A DNA stretch of 64,000 bases from a virus (IMGVR_UViG_3300028840_004170:1-64000); one strand, 5' to 3'; shown: positions 24,703 through 33,274, counted from the first letter of the stretch. Translations and numbers: made by a program. Notes: generated from the sequence alone by a model not told the origin.

Positions 24703-26643
24703 TCAATTATTTTTTTGTATCTCACCATTTTGGTATAGAATTTCTATAATTCTCTTACCTAATAATGAATTTCTTTGAATAGGTTTATTGTTCTGAATGG
24801 CTTTCCCGATAGCTTTTTTCTCCCCTAACAGAATAAGTTTTTTCCTAGCTCTCGTGATCCCTGTATATAGAAGATTTCGTTGTAACAATGGGAAGAAACT
24901 CATCACCAATGGAAGGATGATATAGTCAAATTCAAGACCTTGTATTTTGTGTACCGTAATAGCATAGGCCAGTTTCATACCCATTGTGTGGAGAGCATCG
25001 TCATTTGTTTTCAAATGAAGATATCTGAATGGCTTGAAAATCTTGATTACAATTTCTTTTGTCTTGAAATCTATAGACCTTATCTTACCAATATCTCCAT
25101 TGTAGACCTGTAACTTATACATATTTTTAGTGATAATTATACGATCCCCCACTCGAAATCGAATACCACCAATAGTCATTTCCTTTTTGTCTTTTGAAGC
25201 TGGATTTAGAGAATCTCTCAGATGTTCATTTAGAGAGTCTACACCAACATCACCACGATACATTGGAGCTATGACTTGAAAATCTTTTTCATCTTTAAAT
25301 AGCTTTTGAGAAGCTTTTATGATGAAATCTCTAAGCTCAACCTGATCTGATCCACTGATATACATGAAATCAGCAGGCTTCTTATCTGTGATAGTGATGC
25401 TCTGACCTTTATTGATTCTATGAGCATTCAAAACAATATCAGAAGCCTCTTCTTGACGGAAAATCTCAGTTAAAGATACTGTGGGGATTTGTTTGGACCC
25501 TATTAATTCTCTCAACACGTTTCCTGGGCCAACACTAGGTAGCTGAGCTGTATCCCCAATCAATATAAGACGGGTGTTGGTATCAATAGCTGCTAATAAG
25601 TGGTAGAACACAACTTGATCTACCATTGACACCTCGTCAACAATGACAACTTTTGTACTATACTTTCGGTGCTCATTATACTCCCAATGACCACCTCGGT
25701 ATTCCAAAGCTCTATGTATAGTGAACGCATCTAATTGAGTCATTTCCTGGAGATTTTTTGCAGCCACTCCAGTAGGAGTAAGTAGTAAAGGGTCCTCACC
25801 AAGAATATTTTTGAACATGCTACACAAGCATTTAGTGAGGGTTGTCTTTCCAGTACCAGGTAGTCCAGTAAGAATAAATGAATTGTTTTCTAAAGCCATA
25901 TGCACAGCTTGATTTTGATTCTCAGAAAATTGAATACCCTCTCTTTTTTGGAAATTATCTATAAATTGTGTGATGTCTAGATCTTCAGTTCTTTTATAGA
26001 TCAAATCACACATCATCTCTGAGGATCGCTTTTCAACATTGTAAGCCCATCCGCTGTAAACCATATTATGGTCTAGCACCACAGTTTCTAGAGAATCATT
26101 TTTGATCATCTTCATTAGGTCATCTAGAGAGAATTTGAGATTCAAATTATCACAGACTTTTGACAACACACTTTCTTGAGATAAATATAGATGCCCTGAT
26201 GATGAGGCTTGAGACAAGATATGTTTGACATATCCAAGAATACGAACCGGAGAATCTTCTTTCAGACCAATTTCATTTAAAGCAATATGGTCAATCTTTT
26301 TGAATTGCACCCTACCAAACCCAATCAAAATATATGGGTTCTCGAACAGGTTATTGAGAGAGGGAAGTTTCTGATGCTTGTCATGAAAAGCATAGAGAGC
26401 ATTCTTAGCTACTTTGTAGGAGAACCCCCATCCCATGATAAGGAAAATCTCAGGACTAAATGATTCAATGTAACTCCAATATTGGAGTACACTTCTTGGT
26501 CCTCTAAGAGTTTTATGGTTCTGAGTGATAAGTTCGTAAGGACCTCGATACTTACCAAAATTGATTTGATTGAAAGATGATGGAGGTATCTTTACGATCT
26601 CCTCCATCCAGGTCTTCAGACCATTTGCTATCTCAAGTTCCAT
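24703..26643 (-). CDS. RecD-like SF1 DNA helicase
   Basis: 646 residues from the ATG at 26643, overlapping the reductase stop (TAATG) with AGGA eight bases upstream. The N-terminal 230 residues are helical, as in RecD2. Helicase motifs are clear: Q-like FSENQNQAVH, motif I LTGLPGTGKTT, Ia LLLTPTGVAAKNL, II VVIVDEVSMVD, III LILIGDTAQLPSVGPG, IV LTEIFRQ, V-VI AYAITVHKIQGLEFDYIILP and LLYTGITRARKKLILLG. A 5'-3' helicase probably used in replication restart or recombination. No replicative DnaB-type helicase is visible in the window. Confidence 0.93.
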   Translation of the reverse strand: MELEIANGLKTWMEEIVKIPPSSFNQINFGKYRGPYELITQNHKTLRGPRSVLQYWSYIESFSPEIFLIMGWGFSYKVAKNALYAFHDKHQKLPSLNNLFENPYILIGFGRVQFKKIDHIALNEIGLKEDSPVRILGYVKHILSQASSSGHLYLSQESVLSKVCDNLNLKFSLDDLMKMIKNDSLETVVLDHNMVYSGWAYNVEKRSSEMMCDLIYKRTEDLDITQFIDNFQKREGIQFSENQNQAVHMALENNSFILTGLPGTGKTTLTKCLCSMFKNILGEDPLLLTPTGVAAKNLQEMTQLDAFTIHRALEYRGGHWEYNEHRKYSTKVVIVDEVSMVDQVVFYHLLAAIDTNTRLILIGDTAQLPSVGPGNVLRELIGSKQIPTVSLTEIFRQEEASDIVLNAHRINKGQSITITDKKPADFMYISGSDQVELRDFIIKASQKLFKDEKDFQVIAPMYRGDVGVDSLNEHLRDSLNPASKDKKEMTIGGIRFRVGDRIIITKNMYKLQVYNGDIGKIRSIDFKTKEIVIKIFKPFRYLHLKTNDDALHTMGMKLAYAITVHKIQGLEFDYIILPLVMSFFPLLQRNLLYTGITRARKKLILLGEKKAIGKAIQNNKPIQRNSLLGKRIIEILYQNGEIQKNN

Positions 26644-29273
26644 TATGAACATCCTAATGAGTTACCACAATTTGGACACCGATAACAAGTTCCGTTTGGA
26701 GTAGTGAGGAACCCACAATTAGGACAAGGAGGCCCATCAGAAATGGTACTTGTCTGCAAGGCTGGTAATTCCTCTACTGGCTCATCCTTCAGTTCTGCTT
26801 CAACATGAGTATGGTCATCAGAATAGAAGTATGACTTCAACCATCTGAAAATGTAATCAAGAATGGATTTTGCAAACTGTATATCTGAGTTTTTGGTCCA
26901 ACCTTGAGGCTCAAATCTGGTGTTCTCAAACTTGGTTATAAATGCATCTAAGGGGACTCCATACTGAAGACCAAGACTCACGGCAATCCCAAAATTGTCC
27001 ATGAGACCATTTATAGTAGACCCTGCCTTTGCCATACGGATAAATAACTCCCCTGGTGATCCATCTTCAAAAAGACCTACGTGAATATACCCTTTGTGTC
27101 CGATTATATCGAATTTGTGTCGAATAGTTTTGATCTCATCTGGCAAGTTTCGTCTAAGGGGCTTCAAGGCAGCTCTTTTCTTACCTTTTGTCTTGGACAT
27201 CAAGGGCTGGAAAATTTTGGAACCTTGTCTATAAACAGCTATAGATTTCAGACCCATTTTCCAAGCGTCTAGATATATATCCTTGATCTCTTCTATTGTG
27301 ACGTTTTCAGGCAAGTTGACAGTCTTGCTGATAGCACCACTAAGGAATGGTTGGACGGCTGCCATCATCCTGATATGACCCATAGGCTCTATGCATCTAT
27401 TATTGAGAGGGATAGCACAATCAAATATTGGCAGGTGTTTCTCAAGAAGCCCAGGTGCTCCTTCTATGTATCCATTCTCAAGAACGTAGTCTTGGATTTT
27501 CTTGATCTCATCATTTTTATAATGGAGAGTCTTCAGAGCTAATGGAATAACAGGATTCACTAATTGCATAGCCCCACCACCAACAAGAACCTTACTTTTC
27601 ACCAAAGCAATGTCAGGTTCTACTCCTGTGGTTGCCACATCCATCATGAATCCAATAGTTCCTGTAGGAGCAAGCAGAGTGACTTGACTGTTACGAATCC
27701 CATGCTTGTTACACTTTGACACTACCGAATTCCAAGTATCAAGACTGATCTCTAACAAGTCTTCAATAGGATCTTCTCCTATGATTTTCTTATGGGCTCT
27801 TATGTGCTTGTTCATCACTTTGATGAAAGGTTGTTTGTTGAGTTCCCATTCCTGAAATGGTTCTTTTAGAACGGCAATATCAGCACTGAAATCATATGCC
27901 GTTGAAGTCATGAGACTAGTAATTGCAGCAGCAATGCTTCGAGAAAAATCTGAGTCATAAGGATGACCCAAAGCCATAAGAGCACCACCAAGATTGGCAT
28001 ACCCCAAACCCAATTGACGATATTTCCTGGCTCCCTCAGTTATTTTTGGTGTGGGATAAGAAGCCCGGTCAATTAAAATCTCTTGAGCTAGAATAGTCAC
28101 CTGTACTGCATGTCGGAAAGCTTCAATGTCAAAAAATTTCTCTTTATCCAAAGAGACAAACTTCATAAGATTCAATGAAGCAAGATTACAAGCACTATCA
28201 TTAAGAGACATAAATTCACTACAAGGATTGGAAGCTACAATCTCACCAGAATTGGCTAGTGTATTCCAATCATTGATAGTGGTATGGTACTGAACACCAG
28301 GGTCACCACAAATATGTGCTGCTTTCGCTATGTCCCCTAGAATCTCAGAAGCTTTGTACTTAGGACCTTTCTTCCCACTGACTACCTCTTTTGTATACCA
28401 ATTACCATCATTCTTGACAGCTCGGAAAAACTCATTTGGGATACGTACTGAGTTGTTACCATTCTGGAAGTAAGTATGATTATAGACGTGTTCAAAATTG
28501 GCTTCACCATCTCGGATCAATTCTTGGAGACGTTTTTCTTCAAGAGCTTTGCACCAAATGAATTCCTCAACATCTGGATGCCCTACATCCAAAATGATCA
28601 TCTTGGCAGCACGACGTAATCTCCCACCACTTTTGATGACACCAGCAAAAGCATCAAAACCTTTCATGAAAGATACAGGACCAGAAGCTATACCTCCTTT
28701 TGATAGAGGCTCCGTTGAAGACCTGAGGACAGAAAAATTGGTCCCTGTCCCACCCCCGTTTTGAAAGATACGAGCCTCGTTGGAGACAAGTTCCATAATA
28801 GAACCCATTGAATCTTCCAAACCTTGAATGAAGCAAGCAGAGATCATAGGCTCTTCATCTAGCCCTATGTTGAAGAACACTGGGCTATTAAAAGCCATGA
28901 CTTGATTGTAGATCATATACATAAGTTCATTACAAAATACATCTGCCTCATCTTCATCTAGATATTCACCTTCAATAGCCCATTTACGAATCGTACCACA
29001 AACTCGTTCAGCTAGTTCTTTTAGGCTTTTCTCTTCATTTTTAGCTCTGCTTGTTTTTGCAAAGTATTTCTCAGAAACTATGTTGATAGCTTGCTGACTC
29101 CAAAACTGAGGATAGGAAACCCCTTTCTGTTGGAATATTGCATTGCCATCTTTGTCTTTTACTTCTGCATTTTTCTTTTCCCATTTTATGCCTGCATCTG
29201 GTTTCCCACCTTTACAGAAAAAAGACTCCACTTTCATTTTCGTAGTATCACCAGATACCTCTAAACTTATCAT
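26643..29273 (-). CDS. nrdJ: Adenosylcobalamin-dependent (class II) ribonucleotide reductase
   Basis: 876 residues from the ATG at 29273 (GGAGG seven bases upstream). A longer frame into the delta gene lacks a ribosome site. It makes deoxyribonucleotides from ribonucleotides. Visible features are FNSPVFFNIGL, the redox Cys in MISACFIQG, QNGGGTGTNFS, GGRLRRAAKM, and the finger loop NPCSEFMSLNDSACNLASLNL with its thiyl-radical Cys and the second redox Cys. APTGTIGFMMD follows. The C-terminal Cys-rich module (CPNCG... CYRCPNCG) is typical of NrdJ. No NrdB or NrdG partner is present, as expected for class II. The cofactor must come from the host. Confidence 0.93.
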   Translation of the reverse strand: MISLEVSGDTTKMKVESFFCKGGKPDAGIKWEKKNAEVKDKDGNAIFQQKGVSYPQFWSQQAINIVSEKYFAKTSRAKNEEKSLKELAERVCGTIRKWAIEGEYLDEDEADVFCNELMYMIYNQVMAFNSPVFFNIGLDEEPMISACFIQGLEDSMGSIMELVSNEARIFQNGGGTGTNFSVLRSSTEPLSKGGIASGPVSFMKGFDAFAGVIKSGGRLRRAAKMIILDVGHPDVEEFIWCKALEEKRLQELIRDGEANFEHVYNHTYFQNGNNSVRIPNEFFRAVKNDGNWYTKEVVSGKKGPKYKASEILGDIAKAAHICGDPGVQYHTTINDWNTLANSGEIVASNPCSEFMSLNDSACNLASLNLMKFVSLDKEKFFDIEAFRHAVQVTILAQEILIDRASYPTPKITEGARKYRQLGLGYANLGGALMALGHPYDSDFSRSIAAAITSLMTSTAYDFSADIAVLKEPFQEWELNKQPFIKVMNKHIRAHKKIIGEDPIEDLLEISLDTWNSVVSKCNKHGIRNSQVTLLAPTGTIGFMMDVATTGVEPDIALVKSKVLVGGGAMQLVNPVIPLALKTLHYKNDEIKKIQDYVLENGYIEGAPGLLEKHLPIFDCAIPLNNRCIEPMGHIRMMAAVQPFLSGAISKTVNLPENVTIEEIKDIYLDAWKMGLKSIAVYRQGSKIFQPLMSKTKGKKRAALKPLRRNLPDEIKTIRHKFDIIGHKGYIHVGLFEDGSPGELFIRMAKAGSTINGLMDNFGIAVSLGLQYGVPLDAFITKFENTRFEPQGWTKNSDIQFAKSILDYIFRWLKSYFYSDDHTHVEAELKDEPVEELPALQTSTISDGPPCPNCGFLTTPNGTCYRCPNCGNSLGCS

Positions 29274-30151
29274 GCTAGTTCCTCCAATAAAAACGACCGT
29301 AATAATATATAGCCATCTAATCCTGTATATTTCATACCTATATCTAATTGGCACAACCTTTTATGCCAACTCAGTAACTTAGGCAAGGTTATTTTTGAAG
29401 ATAGCTCTTGTAGTTTTGTTAGGAAATACGGATGGGCATTTAACTGACCTGCAAGTTCTTTGATTTCCCCTCCACGAGCCATGAATGATTTTATATATAT
29501 AACTTTCTCAACAGCTTCCAAAAAGAAAGCCAAGATTTGCAATGGAGGTATTTCTTGATGTTCTAGATTAAGAAAAGTCTTGAGTGTGGTTTCTCTTTTT
29601 CTGAGGAAATCATTAAATAAATCTAGAGTTGTCTTTTTCTTTGGGTTGCCAATCCACTTGAGATCCTTTTGTAGAATCTTACCAGCAGTTTTGAAATGAT
29701 TCCCCAACTTGACTAATTCAGAGTGTGTTTGATAGAGATCTCCCCTATCCAGACGTTCTGCTAAATACATATATTCATCTTCAGATAACGAGATACCAAA
29801 TTCCTTCAAGACACCTCTAATGAATACTACAAATCTTTCTTCATTGAGGTCATTGCATTTGAATGTATTTTCTTGAGGTACTTTTTCTGGTATGTGTTCG
29901 AGATACCCCCTGTTAGTCACAGCCCAAACAATGTGATGATTTTCCAACTTTATTTTCTTGAGCACGTCGTAACTTATCTTACGGACATCACAAAAAATTA
30001 TGATCTTCTTGAGAGGACTGCTTTTGATTAGGAAATAGATCTCATTAGGGTCCTCTTTTTGGATAACTGTGTCAATACCGGTACGATCTTGGATCATCTC
30101 CAAGATTTTCATTCTCAAGAATTCGTTTGTACCTATCAGACACCAATGCAT
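29270..30151 (-). CDS. holA: DNA polymerase III delta-like clamp-loader subunit
   Basis: 293 residues from the ATG at 30151 (TAATG on the delta' stop). The N-terminal Rossmann-like part has WCLIGTNEF, KKIIIFCDVR and VWAVTN but no Walker A, as in HolA. The C-terminal third fits the family: QILAFFLEAVEKVIYIKSFM, LAGQLNAHPYFLTKL, then KRLCQLDIGMKYTGLDGYIL (family: aDxxiKtG). In bacteria delta opens the sliding clamp. Its partner delta' is the adjacent upstream gene. The stop overlaps the reductase start (ATGA). Confidence 0.75.
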   Translation of the reverse strand: MHWCLIGTNEFLRMKILEMIQDRTGIDTVIQKEDPNEIYFLIKSSPLKKIIIFCDVRKISYDVLKKIKLENHHIVWAVTNRGYLEHIPEKVPQENTFKCNDLNEERFVVFIRGVLKEFGISLSEDEYMYLAERLDRGDLYQTHSELVKLGNHFKTAGKILQKDLKWIGNPKKKTTLDLFNDFLRKRETTLKTFLNLEHQEIPPLQILAFFLEAVEKVIYIKSFMARGGEIKELAGQLNAHPYFLTKLQELSSKITLPKLLSWHKRLCQLDIGMKYTGLDGYILLRSFLLEELA

Positions 30152-31005
30152 TATTTTCTCAGCTCTATCTTTGCATCTACCACAGCTTGAAAGAAATGAT
30201 GCCAAGCTCTAACACTAGGGTATCTCTTCATAGTCTGGTAGAATTGATTTAAATGGTTATAGATAACGAGTAGGTCTTGACTACCTCTTTTCTCTTCTAT
30301 CAATGAAAGTCTTTCTTGGACATATGGAGAGGATTCTGTGAAATGAAGATGCAGTACAAACAACACCCAATGGATTAAATCTCCAAGATCTGTCTCTCGT
30401 ACTTTAAGAAGATTCAGTAACGTCTCTTTTTCAAAAAAACTCTCTATGAACAATATAGCTCTTTCCTGTTCCACACGACTTTTGTTAAGTTGGAACAGTG
30501 GTATTCCACCATACTCTGCTTCTGATGTTGGTGGTATATAAATTTCCCAGCATCGAGATCGAAGAGTGGGGATAACTTCTGTGTGGTAAGGAGTGAGGAA
30601 AAGAAACAGATTGTAAGGCTTTACATCCTCTACTATTTTCAAAAAAACATCGCTTCCCTCAGGGGTGATTTTATCAGCTTGGTCTATGACAATAGCTCTG
30701 ACTTTAGAGGCTAGTGGTGGCTTACTGACAGCAGCAGAAATCTCTCGAATATCATTTACACCCCAAGACTTCTTTTCTAATTCATAGAGAATGTAATCTT
30801 CTCTAGGTATTGATATGCAAGAAGCACATTCACATTTTGAACTTTGATTACCTTCACAATTGGCATATTTGAATATGAGCCTGGAGAAAAGTTGCTTCCC
30901 CATGCCTTCTTCACCAGTGAGAATAAGAGGATGAAAGGTGCCTTCTCTGACATAACTTGTCAGAAATGCTCGGACACCATCTCTTTCCCAAATCTCACCA
31001 AACAT
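30151..31005 (-). CDS. holB: DNA polymerase III delta'-like clamp-loader subunit
   Basis: 284 residues. AAA+ features: LILTGEEGMGKQLFSR (P-loop 31-37), a four-Cys zinc module (50, 58, 60, 63; KCECASC), VRAIVIDQADKIT as a degenerate Walker B, and RSRCWEI as the SRC motif. A helical collar domain follows. The modified P-loop end (GKQ) suggests weak or no ATP use, as in delta'. It is coupled to the delta-like gene downstream. A DnaX homologue lies in the same operon at 12.2-13.6 kb. Confidence 0.82.
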   Translation of the reverse strand: MFGEIWERDGVRAFLTSYVREGTFHPLILTGEEGMGKQLFSRLIFKYANCEGNQSSKCECASCISIPREDYILYELEKKSWGVNDIREISAAVSKPPLASKVRAIVIDQADKITPEGSDVFLKIVEDVKPYNLFLFLTPYHTEVIPTLRSRCWEIYIPPTSEAEYGGIPLFQLNKSRVEQERAILFIESFFEKETLLNLLKVRETDLGDLIHWVLFVLHLHFTESSPYVQERLSLIEEKRGSQDLLVIYNHLNQFYQTMKRYPSVRAWHHFFQAVVDAKIELRK

Positions 31006-31048
31006 ATATACCTCCTCTTCACTGTATGAAGAGACTCTACCAATGAGC

Positions 31049-31633
31049 TTAAATTATTTCTAAACGCTCAGCTAAATTCTTTGTCTTTGGAGCAAAATAG
31101 TTGAAGAATCGTTTCTTTTCGGCAGGATTCCTCAAGACATAGGAAGGATGATACATAATGAAGACATGAAATCTCCCAGCTCTATAAATTTTGCCAGCTA
31201 TATGTGTAATTTTTTGTTTCTCTTTAAATTGCATCAAAGTCTGGACTACATCTGATCCCATAAGGATCAGAATCTTTGCCTTGTCAAAAAATTCCAGTTC
31301 TTTTCGGAGATGTACTTTACAGGACTCAATCTCTGTCTGAGTAGGAGGTCGATTTCCAGGAGTGAAACATTTTACCATATTCACTATCCCAACTTGGTTT
31401 CTTTTGTAACCAACCTTCCCCATCCACTCATTCAGAAGCTGCCCAGAACGTCCCACAAAGGGCCTGGTGAAACGATCTTCATCGTTACCAGGGTTACGAC
31501 CCACAAAAATGATTTTGGCATCCTGAGGGCCTTCTCCTCGAACAGGACTAACCACGTCTTGATAAAGTGGACAGAGCTGACAAGAAGCTATCTCTGTGGC
31601 AATAGAACTATCTTGGATCAGAGGTGTGTCCAT
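31049..31633 (-). CDS. Family-4 uracil-DNA glycosylase (iron-sulphur)
   Basis: 194 residues from the ATG at 31633 (GGGAG five bases upstream); an earlier ATG at 31645 is only poorly served. It removes uracil from DNA. The iron-sulphur Cys are at 18, 21, 89 and 105 (SCQLC and KCFTPGNRPPTQTEIESC). The active-site segments are IIFVGRNPGNDEDRFTRPFVGRSG, given here by its key parts VGRNPG and RPFVG, and the HPSYVLRNP motif near the end. The usual family motif 1 is GEAPG-E; here GRNPGNDED. Probably protects a phage genome made of ordinary T-DNA. Confidence 0.88.
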   Translation of the reverse strand: MDTPLIQDSSIATEIASCQLCPLYQDVVSPVRGEGPQDAKIIFVGRNPGNDEDRFTRPFVGRSGQLLNEWMGKVGYKRNQVGIVNMVKCFTPGNRPPTQTEIESCKVHLRKELEFFDKAKILILMGSDVVQTLMQFKEKQKITHIAGKIYRAGRFHVFIMYHPSYVLRNPAEKKRFFNYFAPKTKNLAERLEII

Positions 31634-31890
31634 GCACACTCCCATCCTTTAGGTTTCAGAGTAGCTCTCTGCACGAATCCTTTTTGACTGATTTCATTTG
31701 AAATCTTCTCAACATAGAATGGACCTTTAACTTCTGCTATTCGATGTCTAGGTGGGGAACCATCATCTGGCTGATATTGTGATTTGAAAGAAAACCCATC
31801 TTCAAAATGAATCAACCATTTGGGTCTAAGAGAATCTGTCTTTGTTTCTACTTCTAAATTCAGGTCAGGTATCACATAAATTGTCTTCAA
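31618..31890 (-). CDS. Hypothetical protein, first leftward gene of the replication arm
   Basis: 90 residues from a TTG at 31890 with AGGGAGAG about eight bases upstream; an ATG between them is in another frame and reaches a stop quickly. The sequence is beta-rich (IYVIPDLNLEV, PKWLIHFEDGFSFKSQY, IAEVKGPFYVEK) with a basic end. No family recognised. It overlaps the glycosylase by 16 bases. It is the first gene after the structured non-coding region, so it may be expressed through that leader. Confidence 0.6.
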   Translation of the reverse strand: MKTIYVIPDLNLEVETKTDSLRPKWLIHFEDGFSFKSQYQPDDGSPPRHRIAEVKGPFYVEKISNEISQKGFVQRATLKPKGWECAWTHL

Positions 31891-31910
31891 GATACATCTC
31901 TCCCTTTAGG

Positions 31911-32457
31911 AACGGGAGGAATTCTTGAAGAATTTGAGAGATCTCGTTCCCCTCAACCCCTTCCTAAATGTCATGCTAGCTGAAGTTATCCAGCTAGACG
32001 AACACTCATAAGTGTTCGGGTTTCATATTGTTTTTTATACCATCGTCGTTATATATGCTCTCTTTTCTGTTCCTTCCAGTGGTGTTTTTGTTTTCAAGGC
32101 TTCTGTTGTTGTTGGCTGCCCAAATTTCTGCTCGGATGTGCCTCTCATGAACTTATAAGAGGGAAGAGACATACTTGGCCCGACTCCAACCAGCGAAATG
32201 CTGGGGCTAGTAAGGGCTGAGAGCCCACCGGTAGGCCGGTGGCAGCAAACAGCAGGGCATCTCCCAGACCATCGGGACGTAAATCTAACCTTCCCTGGTA
32301 CTAGTAGGCCAGTAGTCAGGGCATTTTTACGTTGATGGCAGATAAACTGGAAGTTTGGACATGAAACTCTTGACTTGCTAGAAGACTGTTTACCCTCAGC
32401 GGTAAGATTCAAACGACCTTTTTTCACTTTTTGAATCCCCTCCTAATCAAGCCAATT
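31911..32457 (-). ncRNA. Candidate large structured RNA or long structured leader
   Basis: About 550 bases, visibly richer in GC than both flanks, downstream of a strong leftward promoter. Inverted repeats crowd it: GATTCAAA (32407-32414) with its complement ending at 32436; ACGTAAA/TTTACGT (32277-32331) enclosing a CCCTG-ACTA/TAGT-CAGGG stem; CCACCGG-loop-CCGGTGG (32225-32242); CCAGC/GCTGG (32190-32204); CTAGCTG/CAGCTAG (31976-31997); GAACACT/AGTGTTC (32000-32017); GGAACG/CGTTCC near 31911-31950. It may be an independent phage RNA of the GOLLD/ROOL kind, or a cis-acting leader for the first gene. No Rfam class could be assigned by eye. Confidence 0.5.
32035..32427 (-). CDS. Doubtful 130-residue reading frame inside the structured RNA
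   Basis: A GTG at 32427 is preceded by a perfect AGGAGGGG at a 9-base spacing and sits about 30 bases after the predicted transcript start, so gene-like signals exist. The product, however, is Ser/Thr/Pro/Cys-rich (CPAVCCHRPTGG, SMSLPSYK) with none of the charged-helix character of the other proteins here. The DNA is dominated by stem-loops. More likely an RNA with an incidental frame, or a short translated upstream frame. Confidence 0.22.
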   Translation of the reverse strand: MKKGRLNLTAEGKQSSSKSRVSCPNFQFICHQRKNALTTGLLVPGKVRFTSRWSGRCPAVCCHRPTGGLSALTSPSISLVGVGPSMSLPSYKFMRGTSEQKFGQPTTTEALKTKTPLEGTEKRAYITTMV

Positions 32458-32463
32458 AAGGGC

Positions 32464-32491
32464 ATTATACGGATTCAAACTCCTTTGTCTA
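32464..32491 (-). promoter_or_regulatory. Strong leftward sigma70-type promoter
   Basis: On the minus strand TAGACA (32491-32486; 5 of 6 to consensus), a 16-base spacer and a perfect TATAAT (32469-32464). Predicted start near 32457. It would transcribe the structured region and then the whole leftward replication arm, including the first gene at 31890. Confidence 0.6.
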
Positions 32492-32579
32492 CAAAAAAGA
32501 TCTCATACAATTCCAGTAACTTACAACACTGGGTCTCATAACTCCCTGAACATACAACTAAAAAATTTCCCGCTTCCTA

Positions 32580-32871
32580 CCCATTTTTTTTCATTTCTTC
32601 TCCTCACCATATGTTGCCATACAGATCTTTTCGTGTACTCCCCCTTCTTCATTTATATATACTCTCTTTTCTTTTCCTCTTGTAGGTAGAAGTTAAGATC
32701 AGATCTATTTATATATATTATTATGGAGATCCAAAAATTGGAGGTAAGGAAAGTTACCTGTGTTGCAGGTAGGGAGATTTTGGGATCTGAAAAGTTACCA
32801 TACATGTATTGTAAGTGTAGAGATGAGATCCAAAAAATTGAGACCTGGATTTGTGGGTGGGGGGATGTTGA
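32580..32871. repeat. Direct-repeat, AT-rich region between the divergent arms
   Basis: Non-coding. GAGATCCAAAAATTG occurs at 32726-32740 and again, with one extra A, at 32825-32840. GAAAGTTACC occurs at 32749-32758 and as GAAAAGTTACC at 32789-32799. An AT-rich run (TTTATATATATTATTATGG) lies at 32708-32725, and a pyrimidine-rich stretch on the plus strand at 32582-32690. These could be regulator-binding sites for the divergent promoters or iterons of a replication origin. Nothing decides between them. Confidence 0.45.
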
Positions 32872-32900
32872 TTGATCTGTTTGTATTGTTAGTGTATATA
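32872..32900 (+). promoter_or_regulatory. Candidate rightward promoter of the virion arm
   Basis: TTGATC (32872-32877), a 17-base spacer, TATATA (32895-32900). A start near 32907 leaves a short leader that still contains the GAGGAGG site of the first gene. The same -35 hexamer, TTGATC, occurs in the candidate promoter at 40018. Confidence 0.45.
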
Positions 32901-32920
32901 TGAGTGAAGAGGAGGATGAT

Positions 32921-33274
32921 ATGTCGCTTAGTGGTAATTTCCCGGAAAATGGTACCAGTGTCTCAACTGAAGAGGTGGAGATTTGGAGGGAGGATATCCC
33001 TGAAGGCAATTATTGGATTCAGGAGGGGAGGAATTATCTGAGGACTCTGACCAAGGATGATGTTATATGGATGTTGCAGAGGATTCCAAAAGCTAGGAAA
33101 GATTATTTGGAAGCTGTGAATCCAGAAAGGGAGGATTATGTACGTCTTGCTAATGTGCCTCTGGTCAACCACTATGATCCTGACAAAATGAATAAGGGTC
33201 TTAACAGGACTCCACAGTCTATTGAATTCCTCTGGAAGGAGTGCAAAGGTGTATGGCCCAGACACAGACATTGA
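32921..33274 (+). CDS. Hypothetical protein, first gene of the rightward arm
   Basis: 117 residues from the ATG at 32921, chosen because GAGGAGG ends five bases upstream; an in-frame ATG at 32900 has no ribosome site and would lie in the promoter. The sequence is Trp- and charge-rich (EEVEIWREDIPEGNYWIQEG, LTKDDVIWMLQRIPKARKDY) and ends with a basic GVWPRHRH. No family recognised. It overlaps the next gene by 22 bases. Confidence 0.65.
   Translation: MSLSGNFPENGTSVSTEEVEIWREDIPEGNYWIQEGRNYLRTLTKDDVIWMLQRIPKARKDYLEAVNPEREDYVRLANVPLVNHYDPDKMNKGLNRTPQSIEFLWKECKGVWPRHRH

Noticed and set aside
31976-32039. Two adjacent hairpins followed by a T-run, read as a rightward terminator
   Set aside because: The T-run begins about 16 bases after the second stem and no rightward gene ends here; they fit better as part of the leftward structured RNA.
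31911-32457. TnpB/IscB guide RNA or a remnant mobile element
   Set aside because: No nuclease or transposase gene or fragment is present on either strand nearby, and no target duplication was seen.
32465-32485. tRNA T-arm-like GGATTCAAACTCC
   Set aside because: Flanking bases do not make a T stem or cloverleaf, and the hexamer GATTCAAA recurs as part of an inverted repeat nearby.
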